Shown here: one piece after another, positions 15,535 through 26,400 of the stretch
Layout of the letters: each line of letters begins with the position of its first letter
Position numbering within the stretch: the stretch's first letter is position 1
Assembly (NCBI GenBank): GCA_019745395.1
Contig: JAIETG010000018.1
Span: forward strand, 1-50,672
DNA length: 50,672 nt
Reading direction: 5' to 3'
From: Rhabdochlamydiaceae bacterium
GTDB lineage: Bacteria; Chlamydiota; Chlamydiia; Chlamydiales; Rhabdochlamydiaceae
Position numbers and translations under genes: made by a program
Notes under the pieces: model-generated
Told to the model about the DNA's origin: nothing
What the model saw: only the letters and a program-made list of their open reading frames with translations
The model's database searches: none

Positions 15535-17538
15535 TTAGCAAAGAAAGCTAGATCTTGCGATCATTGCCGTATAGGGAGAAATCTGGTAGGAGCTTTCCGC
15601 AATAGTTCTTGTGCTGTCTTCTTGAAAATCATGCGGGAAATCTAGCGAAGTGTCTGATACCAGATACCAGTTTTGTTTGTCTTTTAAGGGGGGGAGTTGC
15701 AGGTGGATGGATTTGTTACTTGCATTGAAGCAAACGTAGTATTCGCAATTATGATCTGCATCTTTTATGCTGTAGGCTACGAGATTATTGGGGGGATGCC
15801 ATTCGGGATTAAAAGGTCTTTCCCCGTGCCAAGAAATGTCTTTTTCTGTGAAAAAGGTTTTTCGGCAGAAGAGTGCTGCATGTTTTTTTCGAAAAGCGAT
15901 TGCTTTTTGAAAAAAGGAGAACATTTCTTGGTTTTTATCCAAGTGGTCCCATAGAAACCAGTTGCGGGGATTGTCTTGACAGTAAGGGTTGTTATTTCCA
16001 TGTCTTGTATGAGCGTACTCATCTCCCATGAGGATCATAGGAACTCCTAGAGAGAGCATTAAGGTTAGGGTGAAATTCTTCATTTGTCTTTTTCGAAGAT
16101 CGAGGATGTGTTTTTGATCCGTTTCTCCCTCTACACCACCATTCCAACTGCAGTTGCCATCAGATCCATCTCGGTTTGATTCTCCATTTTCGCTATTGTG
16201 TTTGTTCTGGTAAGAGACAAGGTCGTGAAGGCTGTATCCATCATGAGCGGTAATGAAATTAATGCTTCGTGTTGGAGATGTTTGAGAGTATAGGTTTTGC
16301 GATCCGCTTATAGCTGTTGCAAAGGCTCCAGAAAGGCCAGGATCCCCTTTGATAAAGCATCTGCATAGATCTCGAAATTTTCCGTTCCATTCGGACCAGT
16401 GCTTTTTTCCTGGAAACGATCCTACTTGGTATAGTCCAGCCGCATCCCAAGCTTCTGCGATAAAATAGGTGTTTTGCAGTAGAGGTTCTTGCTCAATCGC
16501 GGTTAAAATGGGGGGGGAAGAAAAAACGTGCCCTTTTTCTCCTCTTGTAAAAACAGAAGCTAGATCGAATCGGAAAGCGTCTACTCGCATTTCTACTGCC
16601 CAATATACTAGGGAATCTAAGATGAGTTTTTGAGTGGTTGGATGGTTGCAGTTGAGAGTGTTCCCTGTTCCTGAAAAATTTTCATAGTCCCCTTGAGCAT
16701 TGAACAGATAGTACGCCGTAGGGTCGAGTCCTTTGAAAGAAAGTGTAGAGCCAATTTTCCCATGTTCTGCCGTATGGTTATATACAACATCTAAGATCAC
16801 AGCTATCCCATGACGATGAAGCTCTCTTACCATTTGCTTAAATTCTAAAATGGGAGCTTCCCAAGTTTCTGAATGGACGTAACGTTGCATAGGACAAAAA
16901 AAATGAACGGGGGAATATCCCCAAAAGTTACAGAGCGTCTCTCCTGTTTCTGGATTTACATTTTTATTTTCCTGTTCGTTAAATTCAAAGACGGGAAGAA
17001 GTTCTACCGCATTGATGCCAAGAGATTTTAGGTGGGGGATTTTTTCAATGACACCGAGAAAGGTTCCGGGGTTTTGCGCTTGGCTTGATGGGTGTATGCT
17101 GAGCCCTCTAACATGCATTTCATAGATAATCCATTGCTCAAAGGGAGTTGATGGCTTGGGAATGTTTTCCCAATCAAAGTGGGAAGGGAAGAAGCATCGA
17201 GCTTTTGGAGCATATTCCTCTTCTTTTTTCCAGTGGGTTCCTGATGTTACTCCTTTCGCATAGGGGTCGAGAAGAAGGGGGCTCCATCCTTCAGAGGAAG
17301 AGAACGTTCGATAGGCGTACTCAAAAGGGGGGGTAATTGGCCCTATAAAAGCGTGCCAAGTCGAGCCTGTTTTATGAGTGTTTTCTGTAAGTTGTGCAGT
17401 GAAAAAAGGATTGGGATTGCAAGGAGAGAAAAGGAGGATTTCTACTTGTTGAGCTTTGCTTGCAACAAAAGCGAAATTGATCCCTTCTGGAGTGTAAGTA
17501 GCTCCTAAAGGGAATGGATTTCCTGAGAAAACATGCAT
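15535..17538 (-). CDS. glgX: Glycogen debranching isoamylase GlgX
   Basis: A 667-residue GH13 enzyme that cuts alpha-1,6 branches of glycogen. An N-terminal CBM48-like domain (GNPFPLGATYTPEGINFAF) is followed by the barrel with VILDVVYNHTAEH (region I), EMRVDAFRFDLASV (Asp nucleophile), YFIAEAWDAAGLY (Glu acid/base) and NFITAHDGYSLHDLV (region IV). Length and motifs fit GlgX, and C. trachomatis CT042 is a similar size. Divergent from it is the CT043/Slc1-like gene, which reproduces the chlamydial CT042-CT043 order. Glycogen use is therefore expected in this organism. Confidence 0.95.
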   Translation of the reverse strand: MHVFSGNPFPLGATYTPEGINFAFVASKAQQVEILLFSPCNPNPFFTAQLTENTHKTGSTWHAFIGPITPPFEYAYRTFSSSEGWSPLLLDPYAKGVTSGTHWKKEEEYAPKARCFFPSHFDWENIPKPSTPFEQWIIYEMHVRGLSIHPSSQAQNPGTFLGVIEKIPHLKSLGINAVELLPVFEFNEQENKNVNPETGETLCNFWGYSPVHFFCPMQRYVHSETWEAPILEFKQMVRELHRHGIAVILDVVYNHTAEHGKIGSTLSFKGLDPTAYYLFNAQGDYENFSGTGNTLNCNHPTTQKLILDSLVYWAVEMRVDAFRFDLASVFTRGEKGHVFSSPPILTAIEQEPLLQNTYFIAEAWDAAGLYQVGSFPGKKHWSEWNGKFRDLCRCFIKGDPGLSGAFATAISGSQNLYSQTSPTRSINFITAHDGYSLHDLVSYQNKHNSENGESNRDGSDGNCSWNGGVEGETDQKHILDLRKRQMKNFTLTLMLSLGVPMILMGDEYAHTRHGNNNPYCQDNPRNWFLWDHLDKNQEMFSFFQKAIAFRKKHAALFCRKTFFTEKDISWHGERPFNPEWHPPNNLVAYSIKDADHNCEYYVCFNASNKSIHLQLPPLKDKQNWYLVSDTSLDFPHDFQEDSTRTIAESSYQISPYTAMIARSSFLC

Positions 17539-17785
17539 AAGTTACTCGCTTTACCGACTCAATCGTCAAGCTACAAAGATGGGAAATATTTAACAAGCCT
17601 TTTGTCAACAACTTTTCTCTGCACAGGAAAAGTTATTTTCTGTATAGTTCCTTAATTAAGTGAAAAGGGGAATTTTGGATGCTTTTGAAGTTGGCTCTAG
17701 ATTTTTATGCGCTTGACTGCTATTTTTCTTTTCAGTTTCTAAAAGCCCGAGAAGAATGATTTAACATATTGTAGGAGGATCTTCC

Positions 17786-18283
17786 ATGTCATTGGAAAAT
17801 GCAAAGGCCAATCTCAAAGAGTTTGCGAAAGAGCTGAACTTAGAATTGGTGCTCGACGAAAACTATACTTGTATTCTGGGCATCGATAATGCCTTTTCTT
17901 TACATATAACCTATGAGCCTAATTCTGATCGTTTGTATCTGTATGCTCCTATTTTAGATGGATTGCCTAAAGATGATAAGATACGTCTACGTCTTTACGA
18001 ATCTCTTTTGGAAGGTTCTATGCTCGGAGGCCAGATGGCTGGCGGTGGTGTAGGTGTTGCTGTACAAGAAGAGCTTATTCTAATGCATTGCGTCTTAGAA
18101 ATGGGACTTGGAGCTGATGCGTCTTCTTTAAGAAGATTTGCTCCTCTGTTTGTCGAATCTGTCGAAAAATGGAGAGAAAAAGTACGTAATATAGTTGAAG
18201 GTAGAGAAAGCCTTGTAAAAGATGCTCCTCCAGCTACTATGCCTATGCAAAATCGTCCTGGAGATCGTTTCATTAAAATTTAA
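17786..18283 (+). CDS. slc1: CesT/SycE-family type III secretion chaperone (Slc1/CT043-like)
   Basis: A 165-residue protein with the CesT fold pattern: an N-terminal helix (LENAKANLKEFAKELNLE), strands LHITYEPNSDRLYLYAPIL, the YESLLEGSMLGGQMAGGGVG segment and LILMHCVLEMGLGADASSLR. In Chlamydia, Slc1 (CT043) binds early effectors such as TarP and TepP before type III secretion. Identification rests on family features, length and its place beside glgX. AGGAGG (17773-17778) precedes the ATG. It is transcribed alone from the region divergent to glgX and ends in a strong terminator. Its own effectors cannot be seen here. Confidence 0.9.
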   Translation: MSLENAKANLKEFAKELNLELVLDENYTCILGIDNAFSLHITYEPNSDRLYLYAPILDGLPKDDKIRLRLYESLLEGSMLGGQMAGGGVGVAVQEELILMHCVLEMGLGADASSLRRFAPLFVESVEKWREKVRNIVEGRESLVKDAPPATMPMQNRPGDRFIKI

Positions 18284-18301
18284 TGAGTGATTTAGGATGA
18301 C

Positions 18302-18338
18302 AAAAAGGCTTCTTGTGAAAACAAGAAGCCTTTTTTTT
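18302..18338. terminator. Strong intrinsic terminator, both directions
   Basis: AAAAAGGCTTCTTGT (18302-18316), loop GAAA, ACAAGAAGCCTTTTT (18321-18335), then T to 18338. It is A-rich on one side and T-rich on the other, so it can end both the chaperone gene and the large minus-strand operon. Confidence 0.92.
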
Positions 18339-18377
18339 ATCCAGCTGTTTTTGAATCCTTAAGCGCTTTTTGCTCTC

Positions 18378-19268
18378 TTATTTTTTTTCAGCCTCGACAG
18401 GCTTTTTGCTCTCTTCTAACTTTGCAGCTTCTGCAAGTATTCTTGCAGCTTCTAGAATTTTTTCAGCTTCTTCTTCTTTTTTAATTTTTTCTATTGTTAT
18501 TGCGTGTGAATATTTAACCAGAATTTGACGGCAGGCTGTTTGCAGAGGGATAAGGAGCTCTTTCGCTTGATCTCTATCGAAAGAAAGAGCGCTATGGAGC
18601 TCATTTTCTATGATAGGAGAAATACGGAGGAATTGCTCTACAATTGGCACGATTTTTTTGAACTCAGGATCGTCAGAGGGTTTATCCAAGATTATATTCA
18701 AAAGCGTGAGCATTTTTGTGTACTCTAAAGAGAGGAATTGAAATCTTATCTTTTGGTTTGGGTCTGTGGCAAAGTTGGTAAACAGAGGATTGATAATAAA
18801 AACTTTAGCAACTTGAGATACCAGATAAGCTCCAGCAAGAAGAGGAACTGCAGAATAGGAAAATAAGTCTTCAACGCTTGTTTTTGCGCAAACTCCGACG
18901 CTTGCATGATCAAGGCATCCATGGAAAAAACGGATGACGGGGATCGTTGCAACAACAAGGCCAACTCCCAGTCCTGCGATGTCTTTCCATGTGTTTACGC
19001 TTGTTTCTGCTTCTTTTTTATTTTCTACTCCGAGAAATCCCTGACTAATGAGAGGACTCATGTTGAACAAGTGTAAAGGCGCAATACGAGGGGCTAGCTC
19101 TTCGGGCTTTGCCTGAGCCATATTCTTTAAGTTCTGTAGAGGGTTTTTTAAATCCCATTTGACTGCACTTGAGGCTTGATATTTTAAGAGTCTACGAGTT
19201 CCCAAAACGGTACCAATGACAGCGGAAGGTAGAATAATGTAAGTATAGAAAGATCTGATTAAGCTCAT
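18378..19268 (-). CDS. Two-membrane-segment, two-cysteine protein (paralogue 4 of operon)
   Basis: A 296-residue protein; last gene of the five-gene operon, overlapping its upstream neighbour by 4 bases. An N-terminal hydrophobic stretch (5-23) is followed by two membrane segments (about 96-115 and 138-158), whose connecting loop holds Cys118 and Cys127. A C-terminal helical part follows (KIRFQFLSLEYTKMLTLL, about 173-190), and the tail is a charged coiled coil (IEKIKKEEEAEKILEAARIL). The LL.LEY.KM pattern after the second segment is shared with the other three small proteins. No known domain. A 15-base direct repeat (18365-18379 and 18401-18415) spans the C-terminus and the stop. Confidence 0.85.
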   Translation of the reverse strand: MSLIRSFYTYIILPSAVIGTVLGTRRLLKYQASSAVKWDLKNPLQNLKNMAQAKPEELAPRIAPLHLFNMSPLISQGFLGVENKKEAETSVNTWKDIAGLGVGLVVATIPVIRFFHGCLDHASVGVCAKTSVEDLFSYSAVPLLAGAYLVSQVAKVFIINPLFTNFATDPNQKIRFQFLSLEYTKMLTLLNIILDKPSDDPEFKKIVPIVEQFLRISPIIENELHSALSFDRDQAKELLIPLQTACRQILVKYSHAITIEKIKKEEEAEKILEAARILAEAAKLEESKKPVEAEKK

Positions 19269-20428
19269 AGTTTCATCTCCTTAGCTTGGGGAAGTTCCTC
19301 GGTTGTTATATTAGGAAACTCAGGATTGAGAATGTTATCGCATTCTTGTCTTAAAGCTTCGACAATACCTTTTGCTTTAGTTGATGGAAGAGCAAGGTCC
19401 ATATGTAAGGTGGTTTCGATAAGTTCAGCGTTTCTAAGGATTTTTGTAGCTGTTTTTTTTGCTTCTTCTGGATTTGTTTTTCCTTGAATTGAGAGCTCTT
19501 TTGCCGCATCGCGGAAAAGTGTTTCAATGTGTTTTTGTCTTGAACCTAGCGAACGATCATGTAGCAGAGCTCCGAGCCATCCTTTGTTGTGGGCGTAAAC
19601 GCTAGCAGCAAAAAATATTGCACTTACAGCTAAAAAGACCTTGCCGTGAGTTTCTTGCCAAATCTGTGCTGTATAGCCTAAGCAGTGCTGAGTTTTTGAA
19701 TACTTGTTTGACATTAGACATGTAAAGATATTGCCTGTAGAAATCCCTAGGATGGCTAATGCCGTAGCTCCAATTTGGGCGACAATAGCTTGATTCCCCA
19801 GCATTGTTTGATATTCGGTGGCATCATCGTATCCTAAATTCATAGCATTGTTTGTCGGAACCATTTTAAAGGCTTCTTCGCTACAGACGGATTCAATGGC
19901 ATTTTCTATGCTCATTTCACTCAAACGTTTGAGATTATAAGCAGAATCTTTCAGGCTTAAATACGCAGCATCTACTACTGGCAGCGGAGTCAAAGGCTCT
20001 TTTATAGTTTCTGGTTGCTCAATTACGAGTTCAGTTTGTTTTGATCCTTTCGTAAAGACTGCCTTGAACTTGTCGATTCCTTGGTGGAAAAAGAGAGAAC
20101 CTTTTCCTAAAAAGCAGGCTAGATCGGCCTTCATTCTTTGGATGGTTACTTTACGCCCTTGAAAGTTGCTTGTTTCTTTGATCTCAAGAACTGGCGTCAC
20201 AGATGCAGCAGGTTTCACTATTGGTTCTGGTTGCTTGACTTCTGGAGTAAATGCCTGTTGGAACTGTTGAAAAGCAAGAGAGCCTTTTCCTAAAAAAGAA
20301 TCCAAATCAGATCTCATGTTTGCAATTGTCGCTGAACGTCCTTGGAGATCGCCTTTTTTGGCATCTTTTGGATCTTGCTTTAGCGGCGCTCTGCAAATGG
20401 CCGGTGTGGGTAATATGGTCTGGCTCAT
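19265..20428 (-). CDS. Two-membrane-segment, two-cysteine protein with N-terminal repeats (paralogue 3)
   Basis: A 387-residue protein. The N-terminal half has two copies of a motif of about 35 residues, at 26-60 and 87-121, sharing F/LQGRxxTIxxMxxDL, FLGKGSL and a following phenylalanine. The region CSEEAFKMVP (182-191) matches MTEEVYKKAP and VTQEVYRQVP in the two upstream paralogues. Two membrane segments (about 213-235 and 264-282) flank a loop with Cys237 and Cys249. The helical tail (about 300-385) contains IETTLHMDLALPSTKAKGIV. It overlaps both neighbours by four bases, so it is translationally coupled to the 3305-residue gene upstream. Function unknown; a membrane partner of the giant ATPase is likely. 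Confidence 0.88.
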   Translation of the reverse strand: MSQTILPTPAICRAPLKQDPKDAKKGDLQGRSATIANMRSDLDSFLGKGSLAFQQFQQAFTPEVKQPEPIVKPAASVTPVLEIKETSNFQGRKVTIQRMKADLACFLGKGSLFFHQGIDKFKAVFTKGSKQTELVIEQPETIKEPLTPLPVVDAAYLSLKDSAYNLKRLSEMSIENAIESVCSEEAFKMVPTNNAMNLGYDDATEYQTMLGNQAIVAQIGATALAILGISTGNIFTCLMSNKYSKTQHCLGYTAQIWQETHGKVFLAVSAIFFAASVYAHNKGWLGALLHDRSLGSRQKHIETLFRDAAKELSIQGKTNPEEAKKTATKILRNAELIETTLHMDLALPSTKAKGIVEALRQECDNILNPEFPNITTEELPQAKEMKL

Positions 20429-23400
20429 GTTCCCTCTTTCAATTCTGTAAATATTTGACGAAGAGTACTTTTGGGGTAATCTCTTTTGGCTTGTTCGTTA
20501 AAGGCTATGATGGTTTTTGTGAACTCCTGCTCTTTCTGTTCAGGGGTTCCTTTAGCTGTTTTTAGCCACTGTTTTACAAGTTCCCGTTTTCTTCCGGAAT
20601 AATGCACTACGCCATTGAAGTACTCGGCTTGTATAAGAAGTTTTGTTAAATCATCGCTTTCAAGTGCTGATCTTGCAATAGCGTTTCGGCTCTCAAAAAG
20701 ACTATTTAATTGAAGATCTCCGATCCAGACTTTTACATCATCGCCCGATTGATAAGCCCGATCGTCTGTTTTAAACCCTCCGGGATGGTAATAATTGCTA
20801 TCTTCATCCCAATGTCCAGCTTCATATACTTTGCCAGGGGTGTCGCTGTCGCACCTGCTACTTCTCCAGTCTCTTCTGTCCGTTCCCTCCTTACCATCTA
20901 AGCATCCCCAATCGTTTTTATAAGAAAAATAGTCTTTTGCAGAGTTCCACCAGGCACTTTTTCCTAATTTTTCTAAGTCGGGGTCTTTTTGTATCGGTTG
21001 GATCCCTTGTCTTTTTTGTAGGGCTGTTTTAAAACTCACAGCATCGTTAGGTTCAATAGCAATCAATTTAAACTTTTTCGTTTTTTTATTTTGTACGATT
21101 AGTATGTTCTGGATGGGTTTTTGAAACTCTCCAAAAGGTTTTACGGGCTCTCCTTGGTACACGCGACCGTTTAATTGAAAATTATGGCTCAGCTCGAAAT
21201 CCTCGCTAAAGATTTTAGATTCTACGACATCATTGGCACTCAAAAAGTGGGCATAGGTCACATCTTCATCGATTGGATCTCCCCAGCGATCTTTTCTACC
21301 AGTATTGCCAGCAGTCACTTCATAGATTTTTGCTTTTTCTACGGTATTTTCATTGAGGAAAGGCCATTGAGAGTGGCGCCATGGTTTATGGCCAGCACTC
21401 TTGTCTTGCATCTCTTCTTGTTGCTGTTGCTGCTCTTGTTGAGTTTCTTGCTGTTGTTGAACTTCTTGTTGTTCTTCAGTATCTGCTGAGTGGAGCGATC
21501 CGCTAACTAAAGATGGAAGATCTGCCTTGCTAATTACAGCGCTCATTAAACCTCGAACTGTATCCATAGCGTTTCCTAAAAAACGATCGGTCTTAAAGAT
21601 CGATTCTAGGTTGAGTCTAGAGATCAAACTTTCTTGTTTTCCTTGGTAGGCTGCTTTTGCCTCGATTAAGTCTGTTCCTTGTCCATAACTTTTGAAAGGC
21701 GCAATTTCACTTGTCTGGAAGAACAATCCTTCGATCAATTCTGGATGGGTAAAATCTTGCATAACTTGGCTAAAATCACTAGCTGCTAACACTTTACCGA
21801 TGAACCATTCTTGAAGAACTCCAGGTAGCTTATGAGAGGTTGCTACTTGGTTATCTTCGCCTTGACGCCGCACTTCGTTAAGAATTAAAAAGCGTAGTAC
21901 ATCATCGATTGTCAGTTCGGCTTTAGGATCAAGTTTGAGCTGTTCTCTGATGGCTACAGCATCTTGCTCTAGCACGGCAATTTCAATTTTTTGACCAGAA
22001 GCTAGCTGTCTCATTCGGCCGACAGCCTGAATGAAGTCACGTATGATCATTCCTTTACTTACTGTAACGAGAGCAACAGCATCGATTGCTTGTTTAATGT
22101 CCGTTCCTGTCGTATGTTTTTGGTCATAGATCGTGATCCGTTTATCCGGAGGACAAGAGCTTTTCGTCAGAGGAATGGGAGCAGATTCTCCTTTTTCCCA
22201 AATGTAGGCTTGGTCTGTCTTCTTGTCGAAGTAGACAACCCCTTGGATAGGAGATTTTTGTTTGACAAGAGAATCTAACCACTCTTGTGCTACGGTTTCT
22301 AAATCGAATTCTTTAAGAGATCCGCCAGCATCGATAAGAGCTTTGATATGACTGTACTTAGGATTGCCGATGATGAGTTCTTTGTGAAGTCTGGTAGAAT
22401 CCTTGATCTTGATTGTCGTCACTTTATCTTTAGCTTGCGTATAGGCGAGAGTGACTACTTGTCCTCTTGCTCCATCATCAAATAGCGCTTTGAATGCATC
22501 GTGATAAGTACCCTTATTCCAAAGAGTTCCTGTGAATCCTTTGGGATTACTGAATAAAAATCCGATACTTTGTGATGTGGATTTCAAGTTCTGTGTGTAA
22601 ATTTTCACTTGCGGAAGTACGTATTTTTCGATTAAGTCGAATTTTGTTTTCGGTTCTTCTTTGAGAATCTCCATGAGTCTTTCTACGAGATCTTTTTGGA
22701 AAAGACCGAGATTTTTTCTATTTCCGAAATACTGTTCAAACTCTTTATGTGCTTTTGTCTTATACTCAGCATTCGCAGGGAGTTTTTTTATCTCTTCGAG
22801 ATTTTCAGTCATTTCTGCCCAAGCTCTACCTTGGAGGTCATGAACGAGTTTCTCGATGACAGGACGGCGCATACCAGGTTCTTTCAAATAAGCTTGGATC
22901 GTATAGTCAATCCTTTCAAACGGATCGCTGAATTGAGAGCCGAAATTGGGGTTGTTACTGCCAGAGAACGGGTCTGCAACGATACTTTCTTCTGTATGAA
23001 ACCCGTATCTTTCCCCATAGTTTTTTTGCAAAGTAAGGGGTAACAAGACGTTTAATTGACCGCGGAGGAGACCTAGTTCCTGACGTATATTATCGTCGGA
23101 AAGCTCTCGAATCCAATTTTCCGCTTTATGTTCCGGATCGCTACTGAGTAAATAACTTTTCAGCATCTCTTTTTGTTCATCATTACACTTTGTATAGAAC
23201 TTCTTGAGATCTTTAAAAGAGGTATCAGTTCCTTTTTGAGAAAGGAAATCTGTGATTTGTTTTACCAAGGCTGGTTTTACTTTTTCCTCATAGACTTTTG
23301 GAGTACAAGAGTCTTTATCACTACCCGTTGGGTAAAACTCAAAACTTGTGATCTGTTGGATCTCGGGACTTATCAAAAATTTGTACACTTGTAAGCTTAG

Positions 23401-26400
23401 CCCAAGATAGTTTTCTGGAAGAGGGGAGGCTTCTCCTGCAGGGAAATTGAGTTCGCGACGAGGATCTAAGATAAGGTCTGCTTCGTCGCAAAGAACGTCG
23501 GCTTTTTCTTTGAATACCTTGAGGATATCGCTCATCAATTTGGCTGTTACTACTTCAGGCAACGCCATTAATTGTTCTTTTATATCAGCAGGTAAGTTTT
23601 TTCGGTCGATTTCGGGGTGAGTTGATAAAAAAACTTCTTTAGCGGTTAGAGCTTCTTTAAAAACTTTTGCGTATTGGTTGATAAATGCTTTCAAACTTTT
23701 ATCGGTCGTAATCAGATATTCTTTTTTTTCGATGGCATTTTGAAGCATCTTCAAGATGCTTTCTAAATTCGCAGCACTTAAATCTGTATTTCGGCTGAAC
23801 AAGAACCTTCGAACTTTTTGAGCAAAACTCTTACCTAGGATTCTTTCTACTTCGCGAGACATGTTTCCGATCAAGGCCTCTGGCATGATAGCCATCGAGA
23901 GCTTTGTTCCATCAGCGCTCCAAAATCCTTTCGTTGGCAGAAGATATGTTGTTTTTCCAGCTCCTACCATCATTTCTAAGACTAAACTTTCTAGAAAATT
24001 TGCCTCAGATCCTTCTAATTGAACTCCGAGGTTTTGTAATTTAGATATTTGGTTTTCTCGATAATAAAATCCGTTGTGGTATTCGAATACTTTTAGAAAT
24101 CTGTTTTTAGACGGATCAAAATGTCTTTTCGTCGTAGATTCAGCCACAAAAGATTGAAGTGCGAGCTTCAACGTCGCATCATCTTCTTTAAGTGATCCGA
24201 GTTGTTCGATGTCGAGCATTTTTCCAACGACTCTTTTGCGTTGAGAGTTTTGAATAGAAAGATCTAGATAAAGATCGATAAGGCCGTCGATCTCCAGAAT
24301 ATCTTTATCGGATAGTTCTGGGTTGATACTTTTCAATACATTTAAGTCTTTTTTCATGAAAAGAAGAATGATATCATTCATTTCCATGGGGGCTACGACA
24401 TTTCCTTGCGCTTGAGAAGCTGTGCGAGCCTGAACTACGGGATCTTTCGATGCCTTTGCGACTAAACGCAGGATCGAAAGCTCAGCTTGCACAAGAGATT
24501 CTTTTACTCCGATGTATGTCTGTTCGAGCTCTATCCTTTTGGCTTTGAATGCGGTTTTATCTTTAAGTCTGTACTCGGATTTGTCTTTTTTTTCGAGATA
24601 TGCGACGCTGTCTTTGTGATAAAAGTCGAGCCCTTTTCTTTCAATCTCTGAAACTCCCTCTACTCCGAATAGAGCTTTGAGGGATTCTTGAATTTTGCCG
24701 TCACTTGGAGTTGCAAGTTTTTCTACAAAATCTAGAGGATCTTTTAAAATAGGTTCTAAAAGAAAGGAGGTGGTAGAAGCTGTCTTGCTAAAGGATTTAG
24801 TCTCTCGCTCTAAAATCGTAGTGAGTTGGTCTGAGATTTCAAAGACTGCATTAGCTTCCCTGGAGTCAGCCTTCTTCCCTAAAACTAAGAGCATATCTTT
24901 CGCTTTGTCTACATCTGTTTTTATGAGACTACTGACTAATGACAATATAGGATCATTTTCGTCGATTAGTCCTTGTTCAATGAGGAAAAATTCCTCTTCG
25001 GGATTCAAACGAAATAGTCCAAGCTTTTCAGCTCCTGCAAAATACTGCTTTGCAACTTCTTTTAGTTTTTGTTGCTCTGTCCGTTCTTGCTCAGTTAGTT
25101 CTTTTTTTTCTTTTTTTTGCTGTTCGTTTGTGTGCTCTTTCTTATTTCGAGATTCTGTGATCTGTGCAAGCGCTCTAACAGCTGTAAGTTGGGGGGAATC
25201 GTTGTGTAATCTAACGTTAAGATCTTTTATCCAAGAGAGAGCAACTTGTTCCTCATTTGTAAAAGGATTGCTTCCTTGTCCAAACTGTCTTAAGAGACTA
25301 ATTGCATCCTTATATTGGTTTTGTGCTGCATAGATTGTCGCAAGATAAAAATTTGCAACGATCTCTTGACTTCCAAAAGTTTTATCGCCACTGACTTTAT
25401 CATACACGTAAAACGGAACTCTCGTTCCTACTTTTTGCGAATTTCTTTCGAAAGAAAGACGTGAGGACAAGGAACTTTTTTTGGACTGTGTGATTGCTTG
25501 TCCTGCAAGAATGAGTTTTTCTTCCCCTTTTTTATTTTGCAGAATGAGGAAGTTGGGGCAGTTGATTCCCAAAGGATTAATTTGATTTCGTTTGAGAGTG
25601 TATCCGCTGAATTGATCTGATTTGAAGGTGTTGCCATCTTTAGTAAAGGAAAGGCCTTCTAATCCAAAACGGGGGAATTCGATTCTTTCCGGTTGCTGAG
25701 TTTGAGGGTTTTTCCAAATAAGAATTTGTTCAGGATTTTCGAATTGCAGAGCCCATGAAAAAGATGAGGTTGTGGAGTCGATTAATTCTAATTGATCTTT
25801 TCCTTCTGCAGAAACTCTGTGAATCTTTTTAAGGATTTTAGGAGAACTTGATGTTTTTACGATTTGAGGACTGTCGATTTCAGCTCGGTAGGCAACTCTT
25901 CCTAATTTGTCTACAATCAACATTTCTGCTGGAGTACTTTCGGTGTGCCAGTGGCTATGTCCTTCGATGAGCGGCATAGCTGGCAAAATGGGCAAGGAAT
26001 TACCTGAGGAGAAGCCGGGGATCTCCATTCCAATTTTTTGAGTAGCATCGATGAGCTCTTGTGGAAGAGCGCTTTGAGATTTGTCTTTTTGTCCAGGTAG
26101 AAGTTGGTCTTGTGGGATGTATTGGTACCATCCTTTGCTGCGAGAGGGGAACTTACGGTGTAGAACAAATTCTCCATCGAGGCGTCTGATCAAGCGATTT
26201 ACCTGACCATGCATATCTTTGAATTCAAAGACGCTATTGCTGATTGCTTTGCAGCGAAATTCACGGGCCCCATAGAGGGATGTGTAAATTGGACTGTTCA
26301 ATCCGTCTGCAGGAAGCGGGATCCCTTCGATTCCAGGAGCCATGACGATCCCTTGGCTGAGATCGATCGTTACTGGATGGTCTTTTACAGAAAAAACAAG

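Noticed and set aside
24695-25333. 212-codon plus-strand open frame, and another at 29246-29788
   Set aside because: Both are antisense to the giant ATPase gene, which has clear domain motifs; they are low-complexity Ser/Phe-rich mirror frames.
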